Shown here: piece after piece, positions 47,025 through 58,960 of the stretch
Layout: each line of letters starts with the position of its first letter
Position numbering within the stretch: position 1 is the stretch's first letter
From: Epiperipatus broadwayi
Taxonomy: Eukaryota > Onychophora > Udeonychophora > Euonychophora > Peripatidae
Length of the DNA stretch: 64,000 bases
Direction of reading: 5' to 3'
Assembly (NCBI GenBank): GCA_028023455.1
Contig: JAQFVV010000064.1
Coordinates: 1,893,825 to 1,957,824 of the forward strand
Translations under genes and position numbers: made by a program
The notes under the pieces: model-generated
Database searches by the model: none
What the model saw: only the letters and a program-made list of their open reading frames with translations
What the model was told of the DNA's origin: nothing

Positions 47025-48430
47025 TTCAATATGATTTATTCTATAAAACAATAATAATTTCATTTAATTAAGTTATATTTGCTATTATAATATATTACAA
47101 GTTTAAAACAGACTTATGTAAGTAACTTTCAATAATTTTTAAATTGACTAATTTAACTTCTTTGTAATTATAAATATATATTCATACATAATTGTTTATT
47201 TAAAGTACAACTTAGTTTTGCACATGTTATAGTGGAAAAGTTAAAATTATTCTTAATTCAATTATTGCATATTTTTATTAAATAAAATTATTAATAAATG
47301 AACTATAAATGAGTTTAAAATGCTTAAGCTAATTTATTAACAAATATAGTTTATAAAGTGTTAATGCAATTCTAATTATTACTTAAAATCTATTTTAATC
47401 TTTTACAAACCTTAGAATGCTTAATAATTTTAAATTGGTAGTTTGTTTAAAATAATTATCTTGTTTCTGAATATGAGTGTGCATATAATTAATTATTTAA
47501 AATCCTTTCTTGTTAAAAAGTTAATATTTTCAAAGTTAATTAAATGCTTTTGTTTTATGACATTATTTTTTGAAAATATGTAATATTATTTTAAGACTCC
47601 TGATTTAATATTCTGAGAAAATTTAAATAAAAATTTTAAAAAAAAGTGTTATGAGTTCTTCATTACTGGAGCAGTTTTCATTTTTATTAAATAATTTAAA
47701 ATGTATAATAATTTATTTCTAATTGATAATTATTTTATAATAATGATGTTATATTTAATTATTGTTTTATCTAGTGTCTAGACAATTTTGAATTAATTAC
47801 AGTTATTTTTAAAATTTCTAATTTAACAATCTAAACATTTAACCTTTCTTAAAACTAAGTTGCATAAATTAATTGATTGTCAATAAACCAAATAATTGTC
47901 TATCATTTGACTTAAAATATATAAGTTATGACAACCACACTGTTACTTTACTTCACTTTATCATCATCATTTTCTTCAATGTTTTCTAGAAATATTTTTT
48001 TATTATTTGTTAGTGTAGCATTAACCCTTCTGACATGCAGCATAATGCTCTCACATTTTAGCATTTTCTGACATTTTTCTTTGTCTCACAGATCAACATA
48101 AAAAATATGATTAAATTATTATTACTTATCAGAAAATAATAAATTTGATTTTATTTGATAGATATTTATGTTTGCTACTAAAATAAATTTTAAATGTTTA
48201 CATTTTGTTTCTGTAAATATTAAAAAAATTAGATTGTATTCAAAACAAAAAGCCTTTACATGTCATCATTTCTAGAAATATTATTTTCAGTTTACAAAAT
48301 CAACTAAATATTTGTTATTTCTTATTATTTTTAAAAATGCAAATTAATATTTATTTATTTCTCTTATATCTAATGAATTATGCTTTAAAAGTTTAAAAAT
48401 TTCAAATATTTATTGCAAAATTATGATATT
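47025..48430. other. No recognisable gene
   Basis: Very AT-rich; no supported feature. Confidence 0.5.
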
Positions 48431-48437
48431 TTCATAC

Positions 48438-48999
48438 TCATAAGTAACATTTACTAAGGCTTTAACCTCAAGAATATGTGTGTAAAAATGCAATATTCGG
48501 GACCTCTACAGGTCTTATCCACAAACTTATGCTTTGGAAGAAAAGAAAGGAACTCAAAGGGGAACTCCTCCTTACTTTAACCTACTTTCTATTTAAATAG
48601 GTGAAGTTGAAGTAGTTAGATATAAGAGCATGAAACTATTCAATATTTCACTGATTAAGCCCACATTTCTTATTACACATTAATACTTGTGAAATCTTTA
48701 GATTTACAACGAGTCAATGGAAAAATCTTATAGTTAGAAATCTATTATGAGTATTAATGTGTAATAAGAAACATTGACTTAAGCAGTGAAAAATTGTATA
48801 GCTTCACACTCTTAGATCTAACTGCTTCTGCTTCACCTATTTAAATAGAAAGTAGGATGAAGTAAGGAGGGTTACCCTTTGGGTTCCCCTCTTTTCTTCC
48901 AAAGTGTAAGCTTGTGGTTAAGACCTGTAGAGGTTCCTAATATCACATTTTTACATGCATATTCTTGAGGTTAAAGCCTTAGTAAATGTTACTTATGAA
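48438..48999. mobile_element. Large foldback element
   Basis: Arms of roughly 250 bp (48,438-48,690 and 48,740-48,999) are diverged inverted copies. The arm ends begin TAAGTAACATTTACTAAGGC, resembling the ACTAAGG motif at arm ends of the foldbacks at 20.1 and 60.8 kb. No coding capacity. Confidence 0.75.
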
Positions 49000-49324
49000 T
49001 CAATGTGCATTTAAATAAATTTATAATACTCATAAGTATAAGTAGATTGATTACATAGAAGCTAATCTTATAAATTGCTTCAGGTCATATTTACATTCCC
49101 CACTAACATAGCATTATATTTTTGAAAATAAAGTAGTTTGAGTCAAAATAAGTTATTAATAATTTATATTTATTGATATCTAATAAATATAGCATAATTA
49201 TTATAAAAAAATATGTAAAACCATAATACATTCGCAAATAAACATATGTTTGGTCATTGGAACTATTTTCTTTAAACAATGTTAATATATTAAGTTTATT
49301 AAATGTTAGCAGTTGATCTAATAA

Positions 49325-49505
49325 TAATGTTAAAGACTAAAACCTTTGACAGAAGTACCTTAAAAATGCTTATGTGACAGCCAATCTGATGTAATAATGA
49401 CTTCATGTAGAACTCTCAATTCAAAAACACAAGTCAGAACTATGAGAAACAGGTGGGAACCCACCTTCTTTTCTATTTAAATTTATATATAAATAAGTCA
49501 GACTC
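49325..49505 (+). mobile_element. Half copy of the 20.1-kb foldback
   Basis: Matches one arm plus the centre of the element at 20,120-20,430 (shared ACCTTAAAAATGCTTATGTG and CTCAATTCAAAAACACAAG). The second arm is missing. Confidence 0.75.
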
Positions 49506-50199
49506 AAGCATTCTGAACCAAGAGTGTGAAGCTTAAAACACTTTCACATTTAATTCATTAAATATTATATATAAATAAACAAAGTGAAATCTTGCTTGTT
49601 TATAAAATATTTTTTTATTATTTTACACATTAATTAGTTGATTATTATTTAAAACAAAATAAGATACATATGCAAACTTTTAATTTATTCATTTATTTTT
49701 AAAAATAAAAGTTAATAGATTTGACTGTAATATAATGAAAGAAAATGACATCTATTACACCATTATCTGTTAAAATCAACACAGTGACAACATTTTCCCA
49801 GTATTATAATTATTATAAAAAAAATATCAGATTTTCAATGAGAACTTAATAGATATATCATAAATCTGTCTTGATGATGCATATGGTATATTGTTTGAGT
49901 TACAAATCATTTTTTTAAATATTCAAAAACAGTAAATGTGATTGTCTAAATTAACTTAAAAAGAAATCAAGTCCAGCTTATTGGACTTAGTACAAAATAA
50001 GATTTTAACACAATAGTAAAGTAAAGTAGTGTCTCACCAAGTTGAAATGATGAACATGTCATCATATATCTACTATTACTAACTGAACCTTATATGTAAG
50101 CTGAAATCATGTTATATATTCAGGTAATATTTTATTGGTTTATAACAAATCCTGATCACAGATCAGATGTGCCTATAATTATTAAAAAACTAAGTCCAC

Positions 50200-50480
50200 C
50201 ATAATATATAAAAACTGAAGTAATTTCAGATCTTTATGATTATACAAGCACATTGGCTTAGATTGAAAACAGTAATATATATTTTTAGTTTGAGCAGACA
50301 GCTTGATAATATAACAGAAAGATAAAAGATAAGTGCTAGAAAGAAGATGCATTAGATCCTAAAAGTCCAGATGTCAAAGATCCAAAGCTCCCCACTTTTG
50401 TAAATCATAAACTGGAAACTAGTTGAGAAATATTGGATATAAATTTAATAAGTAATAAGATCTATAATCTATTACAACTT
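50200..50480 (+). repeat. Decayed 456-bp ribozyme unit
   Basis: The second half follows the array unit: GATTGAAAACA, then GATCCAAAGCTCC, then GGAAACTAG, then ATATTGGAT. The ribozyme core between them has been destroyed (CTGACGA is gone and the GAAA box is shifted). It shows that the family was active here well before the young array at 5.6-8.1 kb. Confidence 0.65.
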
Positions 50481-50559
50481 ACTAAAGATTACAGTATATG
50501 GCATTGAGATAGGGAAAAATTATGCCCCTAAAATTGTTCACTGTACTTCTATATATACC

Positions 50560-51180
50560 CTTAGCTTTCCATTTTAATCCACAAAGTACTTTTTGTAAAA
50601 TTGATGTAAAATGTTTTGGAGACATGGAAATACCCATTTGTATATTTTCGTATCATTGTGTAATCTAATCATTTCATTGATGCTGTATTTTGATGAATAT
50701 TACTTACAATATGACAACCTATATTTAAATCTTGATAATACAAAGATTTCATCACTGTGAAAATAGTTATACATTCAAATGGCTTTGCAAAATCTATAAA
50801 ACCATATATAATGACACTTCATATTCATTGTTTTTTAAAACAAACTTTTCTCAATATTTGAATATGGTGAATCCAGAGTTTGTTGTAGATGAATGGTAAC
50901 TATCTTAGTGAATTTGTTGTGTAGATATAATAGATTAATAAGTCTGCATTTTTTACTTTCCTTATAACGTTTCTTAAATATCAATATCACATAATTACAA
51001 TCATCTAGTATGTCTTTACCATTTAGACATTTAGTATCGATTATTTGTAAACAATTTTTCTATTTCTTCACTTGTATCTTTTAATATCAATAATAATTTT
51101 ATAATTTTCTGGAACTCCTTTTTCTTCATAGATTTAATTGAGGTTTCATTGATAGTTTTCTTATTATTTACATTCATTTT
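50560..51180 (-). pseudogene. Decayed RTE reverse transcriptase fragment
   Basis: Minus-strand traces: NEYEVSLYMVL-then-DFAKPFE for NEYELSLCFGFVDYEKAFD (50,770-50,830), HNDT for the LHNDTGKI region (50,650), ISMSPKHFTSILQKV for ISPKLFTAVLQEV (50,580-50,620), and an upstream part near 51,100-51,170. Frame broken throughout. Confidence 0.7.
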
Positions 51181-51220
51181 ATTTTAAAATCAAGCCTATT
51201 ACAATTATAATATTTATAAT

Positions 51221-51620
51221 GCACTATGGAAGTGGGAAAATATGGGTGATTTAGTCTGTAAATTATATAAGGAAGAAATAGGAATTATTAGGCATCTGTT
51301 AATTGAATGTAAATGCTTGAAAACAGAAAGAGCACATATAATGAAGTTATGGAAGAAGACATATAAAAAAGTGATTATACAGAAAGTGAATTATTGGCTT
51401 TTATGCTGGGTTTAGGAAAAGTAAAGGGGGATCTAGATATAAAGGCTGTAGAGTTGACAAAGATTATGTTGTAGAAATTGGATGGAGCAGAATATGGAAA
51501 AATTTAAAATGGAGAATGGAAAATAAAGTGACTAACAGGTTTCTCTGGGCATAATTGTTGAGAGATTCTTGACTTCGTTTAAGGAGAAGCTAAAGTACAT
51601 CACATCACATCACATCATTA
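51221..51620 (+). pseudogene. 3' end of a second LINE type
   Basis: The plus strand reads VCKLYKEEIGIIRHLLIECKC, the Cys/His spacing (C...H...C) found at the C-terminus of jockey/I/Ingi-group LINE proteins, followed by broken frames and a terminal (ACATC)n run at 51,598-51,617. This differs from the GAT tail of the RTE copies. No 5' part was found. Confidence 0.55.
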
Positions 51621-51623
51621 AGA

Positions 51624-51888
51624 CTCATGCACTACACTTGCGCTGTATATTAATAAACACTTTTAAGGAATGCACTCTTTTCCAAACTCAAGATAAAGTG
51701 TTTTGAAAAGATAGAATGAATCCACTGTACCTTTTAAATCTAAATGCATATGTATAAGCAAATCTTAAGCATTTGGAAATGAGAACTGAAGGTACCAATT
51801 AATCACTTTTAATTCTATTTACTATGTTTTTAATTATTGTTGTCTGCGAAATTTTTATATGACTAGCCAGTATTAGATGTAATATTAA

Positions 51889-51919
<31 letters not shown>

Positions 51920-52274
51920 ATGAGTTAATTATTTACATTGCGCTATGTTTTCAACTGTACCAATCATTAGGGATCACATTCGTTATACACTAATAAACAT
52001 TTTAAAGGTATACTCTAACTTCTCAAACACTGATGATCCATAAATTGTAAAAAATTTACAGAAGTCAATGATTAAAAACATAGCAAATGGAATTAAAAGT
52101 GATTAATTAATATCTTTACACTCTCATTTCCAAATGTTTAAGATTTGCCTTCACATATATGTTTACGTTAAAAAGATATAGTGGATTCATTCTATCTTTT
52201 TAAAAGGCTTTATCTTGTGTTCAGAAAGTAAAGTATTCTTTAAAAATATTTATTAGTGTACAGTGCATGGGTAG
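51624..52274. mobile_element. Large foldback, family of the 12.9-kb element
   Basis: Arms about 51,624-51,850 and 52,050-52,274 are inverted copies with an extra partial arm between them (51,950-52,040). Shared internal motifs (AAAGATAGAATGAATCCA; CATTTCCAAATG) link it to 12,908-13,247. (AC)n(AT)n sits in the centre at 51,890-51,920. Confidence 0.7.
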
Positions 52275-52289
52275 TGGGTGATCCCTTAT

Positions 52290-53240
52290 GATTGTTATTA
52301 ATTATAATATTTATATACTTATTTTTATATAATTATGTTAATAATGTTTTTTTAAAAGTAAGTTCGTTATATGAATATATTTTGTCATATCTTGCATCTC
52401 ATATTTTGTCATATGAGGATGATAAATTTGTCTTCATATTGTTAAAAAAGTTTTTTTTTTTTGGTAGATATTTCAGATTGTTATAGAAAAGCTTATTTTA
52501 TTATTAGTTTATATTTAAAATGCAGTTATATGTTTTACTGTCAAACATGACCAGACTAGTATAGGGGCTTAATCTTTTGATATGTTTTGATATTTGATTT
52601 TCTAGGTTTATAATTAAAATTTGGAAAACAAACCTTCTTAATTTTACTAATACTGTGAAATGATGTAGAAAAGTATCTCTCTTTTTTACACAATGAGAAA
52701 AGTGAATCTAAGTTGATAATTAGTCTTTTATTTACATAAATTTTATTATCAGTTGTCTGAAAGTTTATGATGACTGCATTTTACTTCTACTCTATGCCAA
52801 CTATTTCCATTATCTAAAATTAGTTATCAAGTGATTTTTGAAAATTTCAAACTTTATTTAAACATTTCATATTCATTGAATTACTTAAAATAGTACAGTT
52901 TAGCTTACAATACAACAATTTTGACAAGTATTATTCTCCTCTCTTCTTCAGAAATTGCTGGCATGACCAGTGATAATACTAATATGAAAATCGAACCTGA
53001 ATCTTGTACTTTTTGAATATTAAATTTAATATGAAGCTTTAATCTATTATCTGGTATTCAATATCAATAAACCTAAAGATACCAAGTTCGATTCATATGG
53101 TAGTAATGCCATCGATCAAACAATAACACCTGACAAAGAACGAAAAATATTACATGATTACTCGTGTGATATTATTAACAAGTAAATGTAATTGAACAGT
53201 TAAAAAATAATTTACCTTTTTTAAAGGTATTTAGCAATTA
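52290..53240. other. No recognisable gene
   Basis: AT-rich; no supported feature. The 64-residue frame starting at 52,292 is low complexity. Confidence 0.5.
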
Positions 53241-53249
53241 GTTCTAGAT

Positions 53250-53700
53250 AATAGAAATAATCGATTATATAATTACAAAGTTTATTATTATATAATTCTT
53301 TGTAAAACTCTTGCACACATTTAAGAATGTTTTCTCCTTTTTCCAAAAAAAAAAAAAAAGAGCTCCATCTTCTTTTATTATTCCTAAAGTTAAATTGACT
53401 TTCAGTAATAAAATGTTCTTATATACTATTTAAATTTCTTTATTAGCTTTCCTTGCCAGTTCACAATCATATTTTCTTATATCATTAACTTTCTTTCATA
53501 CCCTGGATATTCGATTCATCTTAATGGTTCATTTTAAAATATTTACTTGCTTCTTCCTTTCTTCATGCACTATCTTATTTCAGTTGAAAATTTACTACTA
53601 ACTGCCGTTTTTTGCACCAGCTACTTTGGTTTCATTTCTTAGTAGTTATAATTTATCTTTCTATTGACCTCAGTTAAGTTTGAACCATCTTCAAAGTATG
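53250..53700 (-). pseudogene. Decayed RTE linker-region fragment
   Basis: The minus strand matches the region between endonuclease and reverse transcriptase of the intact RTE (residues ~350-470): KKM-then-RRIEYPGYERK for KRIEYLKFCKMVRK near 53,500 and ENMIVNWQGK for YNCEIARKA near 53,450 in shifted frame. (AC)n occurs just outside at 53,785-53,812. Confidence 0.6.
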
Positions 53701-53977
53701 TCCATATATTAGGTAATCGAATATCAATTATGTACACATATAATTTAACTGTGTAAACGTAAGCTCCATAAAAATAGTTACTACACACGCACACGCACGC
53801 ACACACACACACATATATATATATAATAAGAGAAATAAAACTTTTAACTTCATAATTTAGCCCAACCAGGCTACTATCCACAGCCTGTAGTGAAGATTAT
53901 AACATGTTTTTTAGTTTGTTCATCCTAACTTAGCTAATTTTGTAATCATATATTGTTTTTGCTTTAAATTATTGTTT

Positions 53978-54090
53978 GTTTGTTTTTTTTCCTCATGTGT
54001 CATAGCATCAGCCGGGATGCGAACCCGCTATCCCAGGACAACTGCTTGTAAAAGCAGTTATCGCTGACCTCTCTTCCACCAAGGATTGAC
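53978..54090 (-). mobile_element. tRNA-derived SINE with 13-bp target duplication
   Basis: Second copy of the SINE at 46.4 kb, on the minus strand: B box GCGGGTTCGCATCCCGGC, hairpin AACTGC-TTTTACAA-GCAGTT, then GACACATGAGG and an A-rich tail. TAAATTATTGTTT flanks it (53,965-53,977 and 54,091-54,103). The B-box arm is still a perfect stem, so this copy is better preserved than the other. Confidence 0.87.
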
Positions 54091-54109
54091 TAAATTATTG
54101 TTTTTGTTA

Positions 54110-55140
54110 TGTGAACAAATACAACACATATAAACTATATACAATTCAAAATACAGACCAGTGGTATCCTCGACGACAAATTGACTGGCGTGACCCATTA
54201 GTTGTTTTTACAATGACTAAATTATAAGTATAAGTAGGTAAGGAAATTCCCAATAAAAGAATAGCAGTTTTAATTAATATACGAATTTATATTTCCTAAT
54301 ATATTAGTATTATGCATGTACAACTTGAAATGAAAATTTTGGAAACAATTATGATATGTGCAAAAGCAACTTATTTTCATATAGTTTTTATTTATTTAAA
54401 AAAAAAAATATTTTAATAAAAAAACTCAAAATTTATGAGAATTTCTTAAAAATTTCGCAATTTCCTAAGGAATCGGAATCCACGGGTTGCACTCTACGTT
54501 ATAGAATATACTTGTTATAATCCCATTCTTCTTAATTACTATACTATCCTCTTTGGCTAATACCAACGAAAGGTTCTAGAACCAATTTCAATTCTTAGTT
54601 GAATGAATATTAGAATTAATGAATAAACTTGATTCTAATTTTTTAACTGCTCCATCTGCTACAAAAGAGTTAAGCATTACGTGACTTCTTTAACAATAAA
54701 CATCACATGACCACCACAGTTAACAAAAAAAAAACAGTTATAATAATATAACAAAAGATTTTATTATAAGATGAAATGTAATAATTTTTCATCTAAAACA
54801 AGTTCGTTAATAATCATTTTTTATATCTTTAAAAAAAAGTTTGCTGAGGGGTAAATACTTCCAAAAATATGTTATAAAATAAATTTGCTTACTATATACA
54901 TGGAATGGAATAGAAATGTTTTTATGATGTTTTATTTAATTAAATCGAAATAGATTATAATAAGAAAATTATTAGGATAATTACTGTTAAAGGATATTTG
55001 TTGGAAGTATATTCTGTTTTTACACATAAGAGAAATCCGTTTTCAGACGTAAAAAAATATAAAATGCGAACATTGTAAAGGAAATGCATATCCCATGGGA
55101 AATATTTTTTTTAAAAATAAATTATATTACATGTACATTA
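54110..55140. other. No recognisable gene
   Basis: Nothing coding. A 21-bp end motif of the 58-bp mini-insertion recurs at 54,696-54,716 next to a TTAAGCAT stretch like the ribozyme unit, so a decayed relative of that family may lie at 54,660-54,735. Confidence 0.4.
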
Positions 55141-55150
55141 AATTATTTAC

Positions 55151-55480
<330 letters not shown>

Positions 55481-55635
55481 CTAGTCAGCCATATATGAAG
55501 ATTTTGGGACAATCCTCAAATGTGCATGTCTGCGTTTGTGGTTATAATTTAAAACAAAGATAAGATTCAAAATATTGTAAATTTATTTTTGCAAAGATTT
55601 AAAATTATAGATTTTATATTTATTTAAATATTATT

Positions 55636-58600
55636 AAATATATTTTTTGGCTGCAGAAAGGAGTTTGCTATTAACTGAAAGGAGACCCTTTGATTCCTCT
55701 TGGAGGCCTTAAAGGAACCGAGCAGGGCAAATTCCTAATGTCCACTCCATACGTTCTTGTCGTTGCAGCTGTTATTACTATGTGATTATTCATATAGTAT
55801 ACAAACATGGATGGGCTGCTCACCAACACGCATTAGCCAGCGTGGTGAGTTTATTGGCTTTTTACCTCCGAGTTTAAGATCAAGAAACACCGTGGTCTTT
55901 CTTCTCAGTGCCTGATAAAGCAGAATGAATGTTTTTGTAAATGATAAATGTTTTTCCAATACATATATACAATTATGACAGACAAAAATAAAGCATGGCC
56001 CTTATTCCCAGGAGGCTGTAAAGTCACCAACCAAGGCAGCCGTTGGTGGCCGAAGGCGGAGGGTGCTAAGAATCCCCTGATTGCGGACCCAGGCTGCCAT
56101 TTGATGACGACTTTTTATTTAGGTACTTACAACTGCAGATCACTTTCAAGTGAAGGAAGATTGCAAGAATTAGAAGAAGAACTGTCTTATATTAAATGGG
56201 ACATTATTGGACTTTGTGAAGTTAGAAGAAAAGGAGAAGAAACAATTGATTTAAAAAGTGGACATATACTCTATTATAAAGACACACATATTGGAAATAC
56301 AAGTGGAGTAGGATTCATTATAAATAAAAAGTGGAAGAACAATATTGTGGAGATTGATGGTGTATTGGACAGAGTGGCAAGATTAGTTATACAACTTAAT
56401 AGCAGATACCAAATGCAGATAATTCAGGTTTATGCCCCAACAAGTTCTCATAGTGATGAAGTAGTAGAAGATTTTTATATGGATGTACAAAAGGCTTTTG
56501 ATCAGAGTAAACAACATTTTAAAATTGTTATGGGAGACTTTAATGCTAGAATTGGTAGACAAATGAAAGATGAAAATGCTGTAGGTAATTTTGGTTATGG
56601 TAATAGAAATGAGAGAGGACATAGACTTGTGGAGTTTGCAGAAAAAGAAAAACTTTATATTATGAATTCATTTTTTGAGAAAAATGTTAAAAGAAAATGG
56701 ACATGGAAGCATCCAAATGAAGGTACAGCAGAATTGGATTATATTTTGACTAACAGAAAATACATATTTCAAGATTGTAATGTTCTTAATAAATTTAACA
56801 CAGGAAGTGATCATCGATTAGTAAGGTGTAAGTTACGTGTTAATGTAAAACTAGAGAGACAAAAATTATTAAGAAAAACAATATTTATAGTTGATATTCC
56901 TAATCTTCAAAAACATTCTAATGAATTTAAATTAGAACTTACAAATAGGTTTCAAGTGTTAGGAGATTTTGACCATGATTCAGATTTGAATGAAATTAAT
57001 ATGAAAATAACTGATACACTTTTAAAAACTGCAACAAACATAGCTGGTAGAAAAAAGCAGCAATTGACTAATAAAATTTCTACTGAGACTAGAGAATTTA
57101 TGAAGAAAAAAAGGAATATGAAGATATACAAAAATGATGTATTAAAAAGAATTGAATATCTCAAATTTTGTAAAATGGTACGGAAAAGAGTTGAAAATGA
57201 TATAAGAAAGTATAACTGTGAAATAGCAAGGAAAGCTGTAGAAGAAAATAAAAGTCTCAAAAATGTTAAACAACATTTTGGTATTGGTAGGAAATTTATA
57301 TCTGCAATAAGAAAAAAAGATGGAATTATTACTAAAAAGAGAGATGACATCATGAAATTGGTAGAAGATTTTTATCAAGAATTATATAGTAATAAAGAAC
57401 AAGTATCTCCTATATCTATTACATCTTCCGAATTGCCCAGAATTTTAAATGAAGAAGTGAGACATGCAATTAAGTGTATGAAGAAAGGAAAGGCTCCAGG
57501 AAATGATGGAATTATAATTGATATATTAAAAGAAGCAGGTGAAGAAATAGAAACAATTTTAGCAAAGTTATATACCAAATGTCTAAATGATAAAGATGTA
57601 CTGGAAGATTGGAAGAATGCAGTAATAATATTAATATTTAAAAAAGGTGATAAAGAAGATATTAGAAATTATAGACCTATCAGCCTTTTATCAGTTTTAT
57701 ATAAAATTTTTACCAAGATAATTACAACTCATCTACAGAGAACTTTGGATTTCCACCAACCAAGAGAACAAGCTGGATTTAAAAGTGGTTTTAGTACAAT
57801 AGATCATATCCAGGTATTGAGAGAAGTCATAGAAAGGACAAACGAATATGAGTTGTCATTATGTTTTGGATTTGTAGATTATGAAAAGGCATTCGATTCT
57901 ATACACATTTCTTCAGTGATTAAAGCATTGGATCATCAAGGTATAGATCCAGGATATTGTCATATTTTAAAGAATATTTATAAAAATGCAACAGCAACAA
58001 TTAGATTACATAATGATACTGGAAAAATCAACATTGAGAAAGGTGTAAGACAAGGTGACTCCATATCTCCAAAACTCTTTACAGCAGTGCTGCAAGAAGT
58101 ATTTTGTGAATTAAAATGGGAAACTAAAGGAGTGAAAGTAAATGGAGAGTATTTAAGTCATTTAGATTTTGCAGATGATGTAGTTGTTTTTGCAAATAAT
58201 GCTTCAGAGCTGCAGGAAATGTTGCAGGAGTTAGCAGATGAAAGTAGAAAAGTAGGACTAAAGATAAATGTTAAAAAGACTAAAGTAATGTTTAATCGAT
58301 TTGCTCAAAATATGAAAATAAATATTGATTATGAAGAATTAGAAGAAGTTAACAGTTACAAATACCTTGGTCAGATTATTAATACAGATGGAAACATAAT
58401 GGGGGAAATTAATCATAGAATTAAACTTGGTTGGAGTGCTTTTGGTAGAAATAACTTGATACTAAAAGGAAATATGCCTATGTGTTTGAAAAGGATGGTT
58501 TTTAACAAATGTGTTTTACCAGTTCTTACTTATGGATCTGAGACTTGGACACTTAATAGAAGAGCAATACAGAGACTTCAGACCACTCAAAGAAGTATGG

Positions 58601-58960
58601 AGAGATGTATGTTGGGAGTAACAAGAAGAGATCAAAAACGCAATGTATGGGTAAGACAACAAACAGGTGTTACTGATCTTATTGAAAAAATTAAAAGATT
58701 GAAATGGAGTTGGGCTGGACATATTGCTAGAAGAGATGATAATAGGTGGACAATTGAAATTTTAAACTGGATTCCAAGAGATTGTAAAAGACCCAGAAAG
58801 AGACCACATGTGAGATGGATGGATGAAATAAGAAAATGTGCAGGGGTGTTGTGGAGAAGAGAAGCTAAAGATCAGAGAAGATGGATTAAACTTGGAGAGA
58901 CCTTCATCCTGCAGTGGATTGATAACGGTTGATGATGATGATGATGATGAAATATATTTT
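55636..58960 (+). mobile_element. Full-length RTE-type LINE with 11-bp target duplication
   Basis: Element 55,647-58,949 lies between exact AAATATATTTT repeats (55,636-55,646 and 58,950-58,960). It has a ~300-bp 5' UTR that is clearly less AT-rich than its surroundings, one long open frame, and a short (GAT)n tail as found in RTE elements. Six or more decayed relatives lie in the same window, so this lineage has been active for a long time. Confidence 0.93.
55948..58932 (+). CDS. RTE-type LINE polyprotein (endonuclease-reverse transcriptase)
   Basis: 994 residues with no stop or frameshift. APE-type endonuclease at ~60-300: TYNCRSLS, LCEVRRKG (catalytic Glu), QVYAPTS, MGDFNAR (catalytic Asp-Asn), ELDYILTN and GSDHRLVR (SDH catalytic end). 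Reverse transcriptase at ~490-790: KGKAPGNDGI, RNYRPISLLSVLYKI, GFVDYEKAFDSI, GVRQGDSISPKLF and the catalytic HLDFADDVVVF. A C-terminal region rich in Arg and Trp follows (IARRDDNRWT, HVRWMDEI, ending LQWIDNG). It nicks target DNA and copies its own RNA at the nick. The start is uncertain: ATG at 55,948 or 55,975 are both possible, and the conserved part begins near residue 55. All key residues are present, so it may be active. Confidence 0.93.
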   Translation: MFFQYIYTIMTDKNKAWPLFPGGCKVTNQGSRWWPKAEGAKNPLIADPGCHLMTTFYLGTYNCRSLSSEGRLQELEEELSYIKWDIIGLCEVRRKGEETIDLKSGHILYYKDTHIGNTSGVGFIINKKWKNNIVEIDGVLDRVARLVIQLNSRYQMQIIQVYAPTSSHSDEVVEDFYMDVQKAFDQSKQHFKIVMGDFNARIGRQMKDENAVGNFGYGNRNERGHRLVEFAEKEKLYIMNSFFEKNVKRKWTWKHPNEGTAELDYILTNRKYIFQDCNVLNKFNTGSDHRLVRCKLRVNVKLERQKLLRKTIFIVDIPNLQKHSNEFKLELTNRFQVLGDFDHDSDLNEINMKITDTLLKTATNIAGRKKQQLTNKISTETREFMKKKRNMKIYKNDVLKRIEYLKFCKMVRKRVENDIRKYNCEIARKAVEENKSLKNVKQHFGIGRKFISAIRKKDGIITKKRDDIMKLVEDFYQELYSNKEQVSPISITSSELPRILNEEVRHAIKCMKKGKAPGNDGIIIDILKEAGEEIETILAKLYTKCLNDKDVLEDWKNAVIILIFKKGDKEDIRNYRPISLLSVLYKIFTKIITTHLQRTLDFHQPREQAGFKSGFSTIDHIQVLREVIERTNEYELSLCFGFVDYEKAFDSIHISSVIKALDHQGIDPGYCHILKNIYKNATATIRLHNDTGKINIEKGVRQGDSISPKLFTAVLQEVFCELKWETKGVKVNGEYLSHLDFADDVVVFANNASELQEMLQELADESRKVGLKINVKKTKVMFNRFAQNMKINIDYEELEEVNSYKYLGQIINTDGNIMGEINHRIKLGWSAFGRNNLILKGNMPMCLKRMVFNKCVLPVLTYGSETWTLNRRAIQRLQTTQRSMERCMLGVTRRDQKRNVWVRQQTGVTDLIEKIKRLKWSWAGHIARRDDNRWTIEILNWIPRDCKRPRKRPHVRWMDEIRKCAGVLWRREAKDQRRWIKLGETFILQWIDNG

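Noticed and set aside
53985-54085. Functional tRNA gene on the minus strand
   Set aside because: A-rich 3' tail, target-site duplication, missing acceptor-stem pairing and a second similar copy show it is a SINE.
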